Positions 25,801 through 32,398 of a stretch of 64,000 nt of DNA are shown one piece after another. The notes under the pieces were generated by a model. It saw only the letters and a program-made list of their open reading frames with translations. It did not search any database and was not told where the DNA came from. How positions within the stretch are numbered: position 1 is the stretch's first letter; each line of letters starts with the position of its first letter. The translations under genes were made by a program, and so were the position numbers. The DNA is from Actinomadura sp. DC4 (GTDB lineage Bacteria; Actinomycetota; Actinomycetes; Streptosporangiales; Streptosporangiaceae), in NCBI RefSeq assembly GCF_030406325.1, contig NZ_JAUEQY010000004.1:396736-460735 (forward strand), written 5' to 3'.

Positions 25801-28626
25801 ACCGTCGAACGCAAACCCTCGGCGGCCGCCTACACCACCGGCCTCACCTACGACGACGCCGGGAACCTCGTCCAGACGGTCAAGCCGGGCGGCGACACCA
25901 CAGCGCTCACCGTCGACGGAGTGGGGGAGATCACCCAGCAGGTCGACCCGCTGGGCAAGATCTCAACGGCCGAGTACGACCTGGCGGGCCGGTCCGTGAA
26001 GGTGACGGATCCGCTGGGCAGGAGCACCGCCGTCGAGCACGACGCCGCCGGCCGTATGACGGCATCAAAAGATCTTGACTCCGATGGTTCGATCCTGCGG
26101 ACGCGCGTGTTCGGATACGACCCGAGTGGGAACCGCACCAGCGAGACCACACCCGAAGGCAGAACGACCCAGCGGACCTACGATGCCGCAGGCAACCTGA
26201 CGAAGCTCGTGGAACCGGTGGCGGCCGGTAGCTCGATCACCACGACGTTCGGATACGACGCCGACGGAGGACGCACCCGGCTGACCGACGGACGCGGCAA
26301 CGCCACGATCACTACCTACAACACCCTCGGCCTGACCGAGTCGGTCATCGAACCGTCCACTCCCGCCCACTACGACCTGGCGAGCCGCACCTGGACCACC
26401 TCCTACGATGCGGCCGGTAACCCGGTCAGACAAGACAAGCCGAGCGGGGTCAGCGTCACCCGGGTCTTCGACGAACTCGGCCGCCTGACCCAGGAGAACG
26501 GCGCCGGCGCCGGCGCCTCCACCGCGCAGAAGACCTTCGGGTACGACCTGGCCGGCCACCGGCTACGCGTCTCGGCCCCCGGCGCCGACATCCTGACCAC
26601 CTACAACGACCGCGGCCTGGCGCTGACCACCTCCAGCCCCAACGGCGCCGGCGCCACCTTCGGCTACGACTCCGACGGGCGCCTGACCAGCCGTACGGAC
26701 GCCGCCGGGGCGGCCTCCTTCACCTGGAACGGCTACGACCAGCTCACGGCCGCCACCGACGACATCACCGGCGACACCGCCACCAGCTCCTACGACGGCG
26801 CCGGCCGGCTCACCGGCATCCAGTACGGCACTACCGGGGCACATCGCACCTACACCTACGACGCCCTCAACCGGGTCAAGACCGACACTCTGACCTCGCC
26901 CGGTGCCACCACGCTCGCCTCGACCGCCTACACCTACGACAGAGACGACCACATCACCGGCAAGACCACGGCGGGCACGCCCGGTGCGGGCGCCAACTCC
27001 TACACCTACGACGATGCCGGACGCCTCACCCAGTGGACGGCCCCGGCGGGCACCGTCACCGACTACAGCTGGGACGCCGCGGGCAACCGCACCAGGGCGG
27101 GCACCACCACCTACACCTACGACCAGCGCAACCGGCTGACCTCCGACAGCACCGGAACCACCTACACCTATACCGGTCGCGGCGACCTCAAGACCCAGAG
27201 CGACCAACCCGCGAACACCCTCACCTTCGACGCCTACGACCGTCTCATCACTGACAATGGCGTCACCAACACCTACGACGCCCTCGACCGCCTCACCACC
27301 CGCACCCAGGCCGGCGTCACCACAAAGGTCAGTTACGCCACCGACCAGAACGACCCCGTCGCGACCACCAACGCCACCATCCAGACCACCTACGGCCGAG
27401 GGCCTGACGGCGATCTGCTGTCCGCACGGGTCAACGGCACCCGCGGCCGCGTCCTGACCGACCGGCACGACGATCTCACCGCCACGCTCAACCAGGCGGG
27501 CGACGCCCTCACCGGCTCGACGGTGTACGACCCGTTCGGGACACCCACCGGCACCACCGGAACCGTCCCGGACCTCGGCTTCCAGAGCGAGTACACCGAC
27601 CCCACCACCGGGCGCGTCGACATGAACGCCCGCTGGTACACCCCCGGCACAGGCGACTTCGCAAGCCGCGACGACTGGACCCTCGACCCCGTCCCGTCCA
27701 TCCAGGCCGACCACTACACGTACGCCAACGGTTCCCCACTCGACAACGTCGACCCCACCGGGCATTCGGCCCGCGGAGACTGCGGCTCCCCAGGCCAGAT
27801 GAGCCTCGCGAGCTACGGGCTGAGGGGAAACGACTGGAACGGCGCAGGGGGCGACGACTGCCAGGACGCCCAGAACGGTGGCAGCAGTAGTGGCGACGCC
27901 CACAATCCCGGTGGTGGCAGTGGCGGCGGCCATCCCTCGTCCGGCGGTGGCGGCGGTGGCGGTGGCGGCGGTGGCGGTGGCGGTGGTGGCGGTCATCACA
28001 GCCCAACCCCCAAGCCCTCACCCGAGGACATCCAGCATCAGCAACTCAAGCACGCGCTGAGGCACCCCCAACCCCGTCCGCCGACGGTGAATCCCATCAC
28101 CCAGGGCCAGGTCGACAAGGGGCGGGACGCCGCGGAGTCCGGGATCCCGGCGGTAGGTTCGCAGAACAACGCGGACCCGGGGACTTCCCCGCCGGTGGTC
28201 AGTGTCCCTCCCGACAGCTCGCCCGTGACCGGAACTCCTGCGCCGGGCAACGGAAAGTGTGGGCCAGGTTCAAACGCGAGCCCCGGACTTTCCTGGCCGG
28301 ATTGGCCGCACCTCAAATGGCCCAGCCTTCGCAGGCCCCGGATTCCGAAAACTCCCGCTCAGATCGGCTGTATGGGCTTGTGCTTGTTGGGGGAGATCGA
28401 GAACGACACTGGCTGCGCGGAACTGTGCCTGGCATGCACGGAAATGACCCTTCCTACGAACACGCCGCTCTGGATATTGAGGGCATTTACCTGTTACCGT
28501 TGTGCTCTTTGCGCTGGGGAAAAATATCATGACTGCGCCGACAACTGCATTGAAAAGAGAGGAGGTAAGAAGCAGCTTCCTCCGCCGGGCTCGACGGAGC
28601 CACCACCGAGCCTGCCGACCCCCTAG
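19804..28626 (+). CDS. Giant secreted Rhs/YD-repeat protein with LamG insertion and Cys-rich tip
   Basis: This 2940-aa protein starts at ATG 19804 after GGGAGG. A basic, hydrophobic signal region (residues 1-50) leads to a Pro/Arg-rich stretch, a DNRLRE-type domain (about 370-560) and an Rhs N-terminal module (about 780-900, TPLSVTRTYNSLD). A LamG/concanavalin domain (about 1000-1235) interrupts the early YD repeats. Dozens of YD repeats follow (about 1300-2560), ending in the Rhs core (YDPFGTPTG, DNVDPTG at about 2575-2652). After the core come a run of about 17 Gly, a Pro-rich segment and a tip with 10 Cys in residues 2856-2915. Rhs shells normally encapsulate and deliver the variable C-terminal toxin. 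The tip matches no toxin I know. The DNA encoding it is less GC-rich. Confidence 0.93.
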   Translation: MGRSRFVAQISRSVWLRPVVLLVGMALAFGGLLGGGVPVPPSLTSRAHVVTPKQRSGSAAGRAHLVSSKQTTARGDGRKRLPQRLPQRPKNAPPVERPFTPQVVKTGGKRPAPPHRVGLMPKRGPVKVTGFDAKRSVADPGQRGRFTDRYRNPDGTWTARVYTRPVNYRDATGAFQPIDARLVDDGHGQWRNTADGSRLTFAGRASGQDLATMDLGRGRRFGFGVAGAATVPGTARADTVRYAGIEPGTDLVLQSLNGASIKEKLVLRSPGGASSWEFPLRTDGLVPRLAADGSVEVVDAAGAVVVHIPHGFMVDAKIDPRSGEGARSQAVAYGLEERGGRWVLKVTADHAWLADPARVFPVTVDPTSVTNFSDTSDTYVQTGYGSSPYTEDQLKVGTYDGGSTKAATYLGFSQVDNDLSHSKIYDVDLHLMNAWSYSCKDEPISVHPVTQSWGQASIAAYPGPSYGYALASRSFADGWTSGSGAASPCPARWEGIDLGTAGDALVQGWVDGTKANYGLTVRASTTSSYGWKKFSSRETPNGPYMSIVYSPYNATYTMADNPVVFNPPVLNNQAGYVHVKVTDKGHTTWTPTNGYKLSYEVFDQAGNQIKHVAAQTVMPGNVAYGQTATVNAKVNALPPGTWTIKFDMVTSGGALFSDWGVARTAQVKVTVPDVPARLNEMSPHNNLQVGSLTPQLFADAVSVDAWPSATVNYQFTVCAAPWIDWSWCVTSPWQQTPKWTVPDTDPAKRLEWANEYYWTVSVNDGGGTTTNGPWHKFATAVQQPEITSHLAATASGGQEFDQQTGNFITTATDAKVAAVGTPLSVTRTYNSLDPRTGGMFGAGWTSRYDMKVVPDSAGSGNVVVTYPSGQEVRFAGNGDGTYAPPIGMFATLAVNGGGWRLRDKSSTTYDFDSAGRLTSITDHRGRAQSLAYGTGGKLSVVTATGGRSLTFGWSGNHVQTVSTDPVDGSPLTWTYSYSGDTLTKVCPPTSATACTSYSYGSGSHYRTTVLDDNPVGYWRLGEAAGTTANSEAAANLGTDKGTYAAATLNTAGAVGGTGDKAVHLAGAGSVRLPDRYVSKQSGYLAVEAWFKTSGKGTILAYQNAAAGSSPTNFTPAVYVGGDGRLRGQFWNGTATPITSSGVVNNDQWHHVVLSGQGGSQTLYLDGSVVGSLDGTIDHLNQPYVYAGYGWASSHWPQTVTTAGSNFYFTGDIDEVAIYDKPLGLPAVQQHYAARLAAQQLTQVTLPTGRVHAINTYDTGHDRLATQTDHNGGAWALGTPAYSGTTDAPVKTVTLDTPAGTGTMTYRYDPLRGNRITSETDQLGKTTTYGYDIAGHLATVTDANGNETAMAYDERGNLDWQRRCRDPDTCYAEYWSYYLNSGDPFDPRNDQLTAHQDGRTVNPSASPYTTTWQYDTYGQQTQQQWPGTDEFPDGVHGLAYEYTDGTEPAWGGGSTPAGLLKRQSNGSGRTTHTFTYTSAGDVARDTDAAGKATSYTYDALGRVLTTTETSDAHPAGVTTSLAYDGEDRVTTETGPAVTNEVTGVTHTAQTRYTYDDDGNRLTETLADTTGGDPGRVTTYTYDSHGRPDSVTDPENHTRYATFDTTGARTTEIDPLGHTYALTYTPRGQPATRTLKGWTGNPDHPSSARDLVVDSYAYDDGGRLASHTDVMGRTLAYTYYGDDLLAQTTARGVTLNNASTGRDVVMESDTYDGAGHLTTQVTGGGKKRVDYVYDQIGNRVAQVVDPDGVARRTDNKLDADNNVVKTTLTDGGSERQEVTSYTFDALHRTTARTVENGDEDLTTTYTRNQLGDITSVVDPRGNAAGATPADHTTTMRYDPAGRLVQVTQPPAQVERNGAPAVQSNPTLKIGYDTAGERTQITDPEGRKKTIGYDRTGQTIALAQPSYTPPGGTAFTATTTFAYDAAGQLLRQTDPRGDTTSYAYDALGNSVHRDDPRLSTENNPGRWSYDYDTAGEPLSETDPMGARTEATYDDLGRQITQTTVERKPSAAAYTTGLTYDDAGNLVQTVKPGGDTTALTVDGVGEITQQVDPLGKISTAEYDLAGRSVKVTDPLGRSTAVEHDAAGRMTASKDLDSDGSILRTRVFGYDPSGNRTSETTPEGRTTQRTYDAAGNLTKLVEPVAAGSSITTTFGYDADGGRTRLTDGRGNATITTYNTLGLTESVIEPSTPAHYDLASRTWTTSYDAAGNPVRQDKPSGVSVTRVFDELGRLTQENGAGAGASTAQKTFGYDLAGHRLRVSAPGADILTTYNDRGLALTTSSPNGAGATFGYDSDGRLTSRTDAAGAASFTWNGYDQLTAATDDITGDTATSSYDGAGRLTGIQYGTTGAHRTYTYDALNRVKTDTLTSPGATTLASTAYTYDRDDHITGKTTAGTPGAGANSYTYDDAGRLTQWTAPAGTVTDYSWDAAGNRTRAGTTTYTYDQRNRLTSDSTGTTYTYTGRGDLKTQSDQPANTLTFDAYDRLITDNGVTNTYDALDRLTTRTQAGVTTKVSYATDQNDPVATTNATIQTTYGRGPDGDLLSARVNGTRGRVLTDRHDDLTATLNQAGDALTGSTVYDPFGTPTGTTGTVPDLGFQSEYTDPTTGRVDMNARWYTPGTGDFASRDDWTLDPVPSIQADHYTYANGSPLDNVDPTGHSARGDCGSPGQMSLASYGLRGNDWNGAGGDDCQDAQNGGSSSGDAHNPGGGSGGGHPSSGGGGGGGGGGGGGGGGGHHSPTPKPSPEDIQHQQLKHALRHPQPRPPTVNPITQGQVDKGRDAAESGIPAVGSQNNADPGTSPPVVSVPPDSSPVTGTPAPGNGKCGPGSNASPGLSWPDWPHLKWPSLRRPRIPKTPAQIGCMGLCLLGEIENDTGCAELCLACTEMTLPTNTPLWILRAFTCYRCALCAGEKYHDCADNCIEKRGGKKQLPPPGSTEPPPSLPTP
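27946..27996 (+). repeat. GGTGGC-type microsatellite coding poly-Gly in the Rhs protein
   Basis: A near-perfect GGT/GGC run codes for about 17 consecutive glycines between the Rhs core and the variable tip. Such runs can change length by slippage, with little effect if whole codons are gained or lost. Confidence 0.75.
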
Positions 28627-28837
28627 CTTTGATCATTCACGGTATGGCCGGCCGGCGGCCCGGGTTCTCCTTTCGCGCTCGCGGGGACGAGTTCGTGCTG
28701 GTCAGGTGGTATCCGGGAGAGCGCAGACGCGTTGCCAGGCCCGCGTGATCGCCTCGGCCGGTCACTTCCGGCAAGACGACCTGCGGTGCCCTCTGCGCGG
28801 CCAAGCGCTTTCCGGGGCGCGGTGCGATCGGGACGCT
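28627..28837. other. Gap after the Rhs gene; no immunity gene recognised
   Basis: The 211 bp after the Rhs stop hold only a 34-codon frame (ATG 28644 to TGA 28748), whose product is basic and unlike known immunity proteins. I see no promoter, terminator or larger coding frame with support. Confidence 0.4.
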
Positions 28838-28967
28838 CGAACGCCTCCGGCGCCCGCGGCCTGGCGCGGGGCGAGGTAGTGCACCCGCGACGGCGATCTG
28901 GTCGTCTCGGTCGTCCAGGACGGCCTGATCCGCGTCAAGGACTCCTGATCTGGTGAAACGCGGCTTC
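28838..28967 (+). pseudogene. Relic of the tesB 3' end, copy 2
   Basis: This segment aligns base for base with 18006-18135. It encodes NASGARGLARGEV, then after a 1-nt insertion near 28888 continues in another frame as GDLVVSVVQDGLIRVKDS and a stop at 28946-28948. Similarity runs on past the stop (CTGGTGA.ACGCGGCTTC) into the left arm of the tesB terminator and then ends. No upstream part of a thioesterase precedes it. It is therefore a severed 3' end, best explained as an attachment-site duplication or displaced gene end. Confidence 0.75.
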
Positions 28968-29213
28968 TGATGAAACAGCCGAGCGGTGCCAGATTGATGG
29001 AGGCCAGTGTCTATCACACAGCACGCCTCGCACACAGCAGCGGTTGACGGACCTTCCGGGACAGCAGGAATGATCGTGATCTACTGGGTGCCGTAGGTCT
29101 CCCTCGGCCCGGTCGTCGGGATAGCGGCAGATCGCGCAGGTTCCCTCCTGGGTCGCTAGCAACTGGTCGCGTTCGTGATCCCATACGTCCGCCGGATTGA
29201 ATAGCGGTCGCAC
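28935..29213 (-). pseudogene. Endonuclease VII-like (His-Me finger) gene, truncated
   Basis: The 92-codon frame has the recombination endonuclease VII pattern: CAIC, then VDHDHSCCPG, then CCVRGVLC, i.e. the zinc knuckle and the HNH-type active site. The family continues after the last Cys with CNxxLG and a short helix. Here that part is lost: the next residues are unrelated and the frame ends inside the antisense of the tesB relic. In another frame CVIDTGLHQ resembles the missing piece, suggesting a frameshift. The N-terminal part is also unclear. These proteins are common in actinophages and islands. It is probably a dead gene cut at the island junction. Confidence 0.5.
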
Positions 29214-29382
29214 ATAGTCCGCATCGCCGCCCTGGTAGGCCGAAAGGGACCTGATGTTCGCAGGTCATGTGCGATGGCCTCCAGACACAGAGCGAGGGGT
29301 TGGACAGACGGCTCAATTCTCACAGGTCAAGCGCCTATGGGCACGGAGAGGCCCTGGCTGAACGACCCGCCGAGGATTCCGC
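29214..29382. other. Short gap without an assignable gene
   Basis: Minus-strand frames contain CEHQVPFGLPGRRCGLC, a possible zinc knuckle that may be the frame-shifted N-terminal part of the endonuclease VII relic. Nothing else is recognisable. Confidence 0.3.
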
Positions 29383-29799
29383 TCAAAGATCTTGATCCGC
29401 ACATCGTGACAACAGGTCGGAGTCTGGCCCGGTGCGGGCCGTCGCCGGTTCCTCACGGGCCATGGATGAACCGTCTGCTGCCGGGGCGTTCCAGCCCGAG
29501 ACGAACCATCGGACACGCCCCATGTCCCATGTCCCATGTCCGTGCACGGGTGTGCGTTGACCTACGTTCCAGACGGCGCAGGCCAACGACCAGCCGTCGT
29601 CGGCAGCGATGTGAAGGGGATGGTTGACATGGCGCTCGTCCGATGGGCGTGGGACCTCGGGTGGGAGCCGGTAGTCGCCGGACAGGAGGGCGGACAACCG
29701 CTCCGCGACCCGCTTGGTGATCTCGTGCTCGTCGCCGGTGCTGCCGACCACGAGTTCCACGTCGTGGACGAAGGTCTGCGGGGCGTCATCAGGTTTCAT
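29383..29799 (-). pseudogene. Cupin (cysteine dioxygenase-like metal enzyme), frame-shifted
   Basis: The frame begins at ATG 29799 behind a strong AGGGGAG site. It encodes the start of a double-stranded beta-helix enzyme of the cysteine-dioxygenase-like type: YRLPPEVPRPSDERHVNHPL, then WNVGQRTPVHGHGTW, where the His residues bind metal. After this motif the sequence stops resembling the family and runs to residue 138, well short of the usual 180-200. The break falls exactly at three tandem CATGTCC heptamers (+ strand). Two copies would restore HGTWGV, but the following sequence still looks decayed. It is probably inactive and probably island cargo. Confidence 0.55.
29521..29541. repeat. Three tandem CATGTCC heptamers inside the cupin gene
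   Basis: CATGTCC occurs three times head to tail at the codons just after the metal-binding HGHGTW. Gain or loss of one 7-nt unit shifts the frame, so this is a slippage site. Confidence 0.8.
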
Positions 29800-29838
29800 G
29801 GTGATCTCCCCTGAGAGTGCGCGACGCTGCCTTCCGGG

Positions 29839-30456
29839 TCAGGGCAGCACGCGATAGGTCAGGTGCGTGACCGAGTTCGCTGCTCGCGACTCCACCTGCC
29901 GCAGATTCAGTGGCCCGACGCCGTCGAACAGTCGCGTGCCGGCGCCGAGCGTGAGCGGCACGATGTGCAGCCGCAGCTCGTCGATCAGGCCGGCGGCGAG
30001 GTACTGGTTGACGGTGGTCGCGCCGCCATGGATGGAGATGGCGCCGTCCCCGACCGCCTCGCGTGCACGTTTCAGCGCGGATTCGATTCCGTCGGTGACG
30101 AAGTGGAACGTGGTGCCGCCGTCCATCGGCTGCGGATCGCGCGCGTGGTGAGTGAGCACGAAGACCGGGCCATGGTAGGGCGGATTGTCGCCCCACCAGC
30201 CGTTCCACTGCCGGTCCCACTCGCCCCGCACGGGGCCGAACATGTTGCGCCCCATGATGAACGCTTTGGCCGCGGTCCCCCGGTCGAGCTCGACCCGGTT
30301 CTCCTCGGCAGCGGCATACCAGGCGTGCAGCTTGTCGCCCCAGCCGTCTCCGCCGTCGTCGCCGAACGGCCGTTGCTCGCTCTGGTTGAGCCCTGCGGAG
30401 TATCCGTCGACCGAGATCGTCAGATCGCAGGTCACCCTGCCCAGCCGTGTGGTCAT
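29839..30456 (-). CDS. Dihydrofolate reductase-like protein (RibD C-terminal family)
   Basis: This 205-aa protein matches the RibD_C/DHFR-like family: VTCDLTISVDGYSAG at the N-terminus, FIMGRNMFGPVRGEW, PVFVLTHHARDP and the NADPH loop ISIHGGATTVNQYLAAGLIDELRLHIVP. Most members are uncharacterised NADPH-dependent reductases and are unlikely to be the housekeeping DHFR. ATG 30456 is chosen because GAGGAGGACG precedes it; the frame runs further upstream without a good site. It is divergent from a LysR gene, the classical arrangement in which the LysR protein controls its neighbour. Complete and apparently functional, unlike the adjacent cupin. Confidence 0.85.
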   Translation of the reverse strand: MTTRLGRVTCDLTISVDGYSAGLNQSEQRPFGDDGGDGWGDKLHAWYAAAEENRVELDRGTAAKAFIMGRNMFGPVRGEWDRQWNGWWGDNPPYHGPVFVLTHHARDPQPMDGGTTFHFVTDGIESALKRAREAVGDGAISIHGGATTVNQYLAAGLIDELRLHIVPLTLGAGTRLFDGVGPLNLRQVESRAANSVTHLTYRVLP

Positions 30457-30538
30457 TTGCGCCGTCCTCCTCGTGGCGACCTGCCGTCGCCTTCGCGGTG
30501 ACCTTCCCGTCACGTGCCAGCATGGAAGCGCCATCACA

Positions 30539-30553
30539 TGACGTCTAATGTCA
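30539..30553. promoter_or_regulatory. Candidate LysR-type binding site
   Basis: TGACGTCTAATGTCA has 4-bp inverted ends (TGAC/GTCA) in the AT-richer gap between the divergent reductase and LysR genes, 33 nt upstream of the LysR start. LysR proteins bind short interrupted dyads in such gaps. Confidence 0.45.
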
Positions 30554-30586
30554 ATTCCGCCGGGAACGCATTAATATTCTTGATCT

Positions 30587-31501
30587 ATGCTCACCCTGAC
30601 CCACCTCAAGGTTCTGGCCGCGGTGGCCCGACACGGCTCGGTCACCGAAGCGGCAGCGGAGTTGCACTACTCCCAACCGTCGGTGAGTCACCACCTGGCC
30701 CGCCTGGAAGCGGCCACCGGCGTCAAACTCGTTCAGCGGATCGGTCGCGGGATCCGGCTGACGCCTGAAGGGCGGTTGCTGGCCGACCGGTCCGCCGAGA
30801 TCCTGGGCCGAGTCGACGCGGCGACCAACGAGTTGGCCGCCCAGGTCGGCCTGCAGGCCGGGCGGGTCCGGCTGGCCGCCAACGCATCCACACTGAGCAC
30901 CATCGTGCCCACGGCGGTCGCCGCGTTGGCCCAGGCGCACCCAGGTCTCCAGCTGAGCCTGTTCGACCGCCACCCCGTCGAAGCGCTACGCATGCTGCGG
31001 CACGGCGAGATCGACATCGCCCTCGTCTACCGCTACGCCGACGCCCCCGTCGAGGAGGAGGGATTCCGCCTCGAACACCTCGGCGACGATCCGATCTACC
31101 TCATCAGCCGGCGACCCGGCGACAGCCTCGCCAACCACCGCCACTCCGCCTGGATCGACGGTTGCGACCGGTGCCAGAACGAACTGAACGCCCTGTGCCG
31201 GCACGAGGGCTTCACTCCCCGCATCGCCTCACACAGCGACGACATGGTCGTCGTGCAATCCCTCGTCGCCGCCGGCATCGGCGTCGCCACTCTGCCTGGC
31301 CTCGCGCTCCAAGCCCACCGCCGACCCGACATCCACGCCACCGAACTCACCGGCCGCCACCGCCAGATCTACGCCGCCACCTACGGCGACCCACCCGACC
31401 CACCCGCTGCGACCGCCGTACTAGCCGCACTCGCCGACGCGACCACGCCGGCAACCTCGACCGCAACGCCGTCGACCACATCCCGCCGAAACAACAGATG
31501 A
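30587..31501 (+). CDS. LysR-family transcriptional regulator
   Basis: This 304-aa protein has the LysR winged helix-turn-helix at its start (LKVLAAVARHGSVTEAAAELHYSQPSVSHHLARLE) and a periplasmic-binding-like effector domain after about residue 90. It begins at ATG 30587, 130 bp from the divergent DHFR-like gene, which is its most probable target. The C-terminus is Thr/Ser-rich. It lies inside the region bracketed by tesB relics 2 and 3, so it may have been acquired together with that reductase. Confidence 0.9.
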   Translation: MLTLTHLKVLAAVARHGSVTEAAAELHYSQPSVSHHLARLEAATGVKLVQRIGRGIRLTPEGRLLADRSAEILGRVDAATNELAAQVGLQAGRVRLAANASTLSTIVPTAVAALAQAHPGLQLSLFDRHPVEALRMLRHGEIDIALVYRYADAPVEEEGFRLEHLGDDPIYLISRRPGDSLANHRHSAWIDGCDRCQNELNALCRHEGFTPRIASHSDDMVVVQSLVAAGIGVATLPGLALQAHRRPDIHATELTGRHRQIYAATYGDPPDPPAATAVLAALADATTPATSTATPSTTSRRNNR

Positions 31502-31567
31502 TCAGCAAGCAGCGATACAAGCCCATCCGCAAGTCTTGACAATTCCTCCCAGGTCCTCGGCGGGCAT

Positions 31568-31677
31568 CCGAACGCCTCAGGCGCCCGCGGCCTGGCGCGC
31601 GGAGAGGTCTTCACCCAGGACGGCGAGTTGGTCGTCTCCGTGGTCCGGGAGGGCCTGATCCGGGTGAGGACTCCTGA
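31568..31677 (+). pseudogene. Relic of the tesB 3' end, copy 3
   Basis: This 110-bp segment matches 18006-18116 of intact tesB. It encodes NASGARGLARGEVFTQDGEL and VVSVVREGLIRV in the tesB frame. A 1-nt deletion near 31667 removes the normal in-frame stop, although the stop sequence ACTCCTGA is present. It resembles copy 2 more than copy 1 at several positions (GCGCCCGCGGCCTGGCGCG). No upstream thioesterase sequence precedes it. It lies directly beside the 3' end of the TetR gene and marks the likely outer boundary of the island. Confidence 0.75.
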
Positions 31678-31682
31678 CCGGC

Positions 31683-32312
31683 TCACTCCGCCGGAGGCTT
31701 GGATTTGCGGCGGGGGAGGCGCATCGTCAGGAGTTTGGCGCGGGGGGCGACGCGGGCGGCCAGGCCGAACAGCGCGTCGGTTCGGGTGCGGTCCGCGTCC
31801 AGGTGGGTGAACAGGTTGATCCCCAGGTAGAAGGTGATCGCCGCGTACGCCAGATCGCGTGGTGGCATCAGCTTGGCCAGGGGTGAGCCGCCGATCACCC
31901 GGTCCAGGGTCGTCTCGATGAACTCGATCCACGGCTCGGCCCGGACCACGATCTCCTGGCGCAGTTCCGGCCGGGCGATGCCGGCGCCGATCAGCTCCGT
32001 GAACAAGGTGATGTGGCCGCCCTCGATGTCGGCCTGGTAGATCGTGGTCGCGACCTCGACCAGGTCCTCGATGGTCGTGGCGCCGGCGACCGCCTCCTGG
32101 TGCGCGGCCATCCGCTGCTCCGAGGAGCGGTCGAGGGCGGCCAGCAGCAGCGGGTCGACGCCGTTGAAGTGGTAGAAGATCAGCGCCGAGTTGCAGCCCG
32201 CGGCCTTCGCGATCGTGCGGGCGCTCGTGCCCGCGTAGCCCACGGTGCGCAGCGTCTGGGCGGCCGCCTCGATCAGGCGTTCCCGGGTCTCCGTGCTGTT
32301 CTGCCCGCTCAC
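31683..32312 (-). CDS. TetR-family transcriptional regulator
   Basis: This 209-aa regulator has the N-terminal TetR helix-turn-helix (GYAGTSARTIAKAAGCNSALIFYHF, residues about 25-50) and a helical ligand domain. It is divergent from a membrane-protein operon; an 18-bp palindrome 46 nt from its start is a convincing operator. It probably represses both itself and that operon and releases in response to a hydrophobic ligand, as TetR proteins usually do. The ligand is unknown. Its 3' end abuts a tesB relic. Confidence 0.92.
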   Translation of the reverse strand: MSGQNSTETRERLIEAAAQTLRTVGYAGTSARTIAKAAGCNSALIFYHFNGVDPLLLAALDRSSEQRMAAHQEAVAGATTIEDLVEVATTIYQADIEGGHITLFTELIGAGIARPELRQEIVVRAEPWIEFIETTLDRVIGGSPLAKLMPPRDLAYAAITFYLGINLFTHLDADRTRTDALFGLAARVAPRAKLLTMRLPRRKSKPPAE

Positions 32313-32357
32313 GACACTCCCCGGTTGACAACCCGAACACCCTAGTTCATCGTACGG

Positions 32358-32375
32358 TTTAATCGACCGATTAAA
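32358..32375. promoter_or_regulatory. TetR operator palindrome
   Basis: TTTAATCGACCGATTAAA has perfect 8-bp arms with a 2-nt centre, in an AT-rich patch between the divergent TetR gene and the membrane operon. Size and position are typical of a TetR dimer site. Confidence 0.75.
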
Positions 32376-32398
32376 TCAGTTGATGAATGAGGTGGCCC

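Noticed and set aside
27946..27996. Possible CRISPR or tandem-repeat array
   Set aside because: It is an in-frame GGT/GGC poly-Gly run, without spacers. No CRISPR array was seen anywhere.
28644..28748. 34-codon ORF after Rhs as immunity gene
   Set aside because: Too short and basic; no ribosome site or similarity, so listed only in the gap note.
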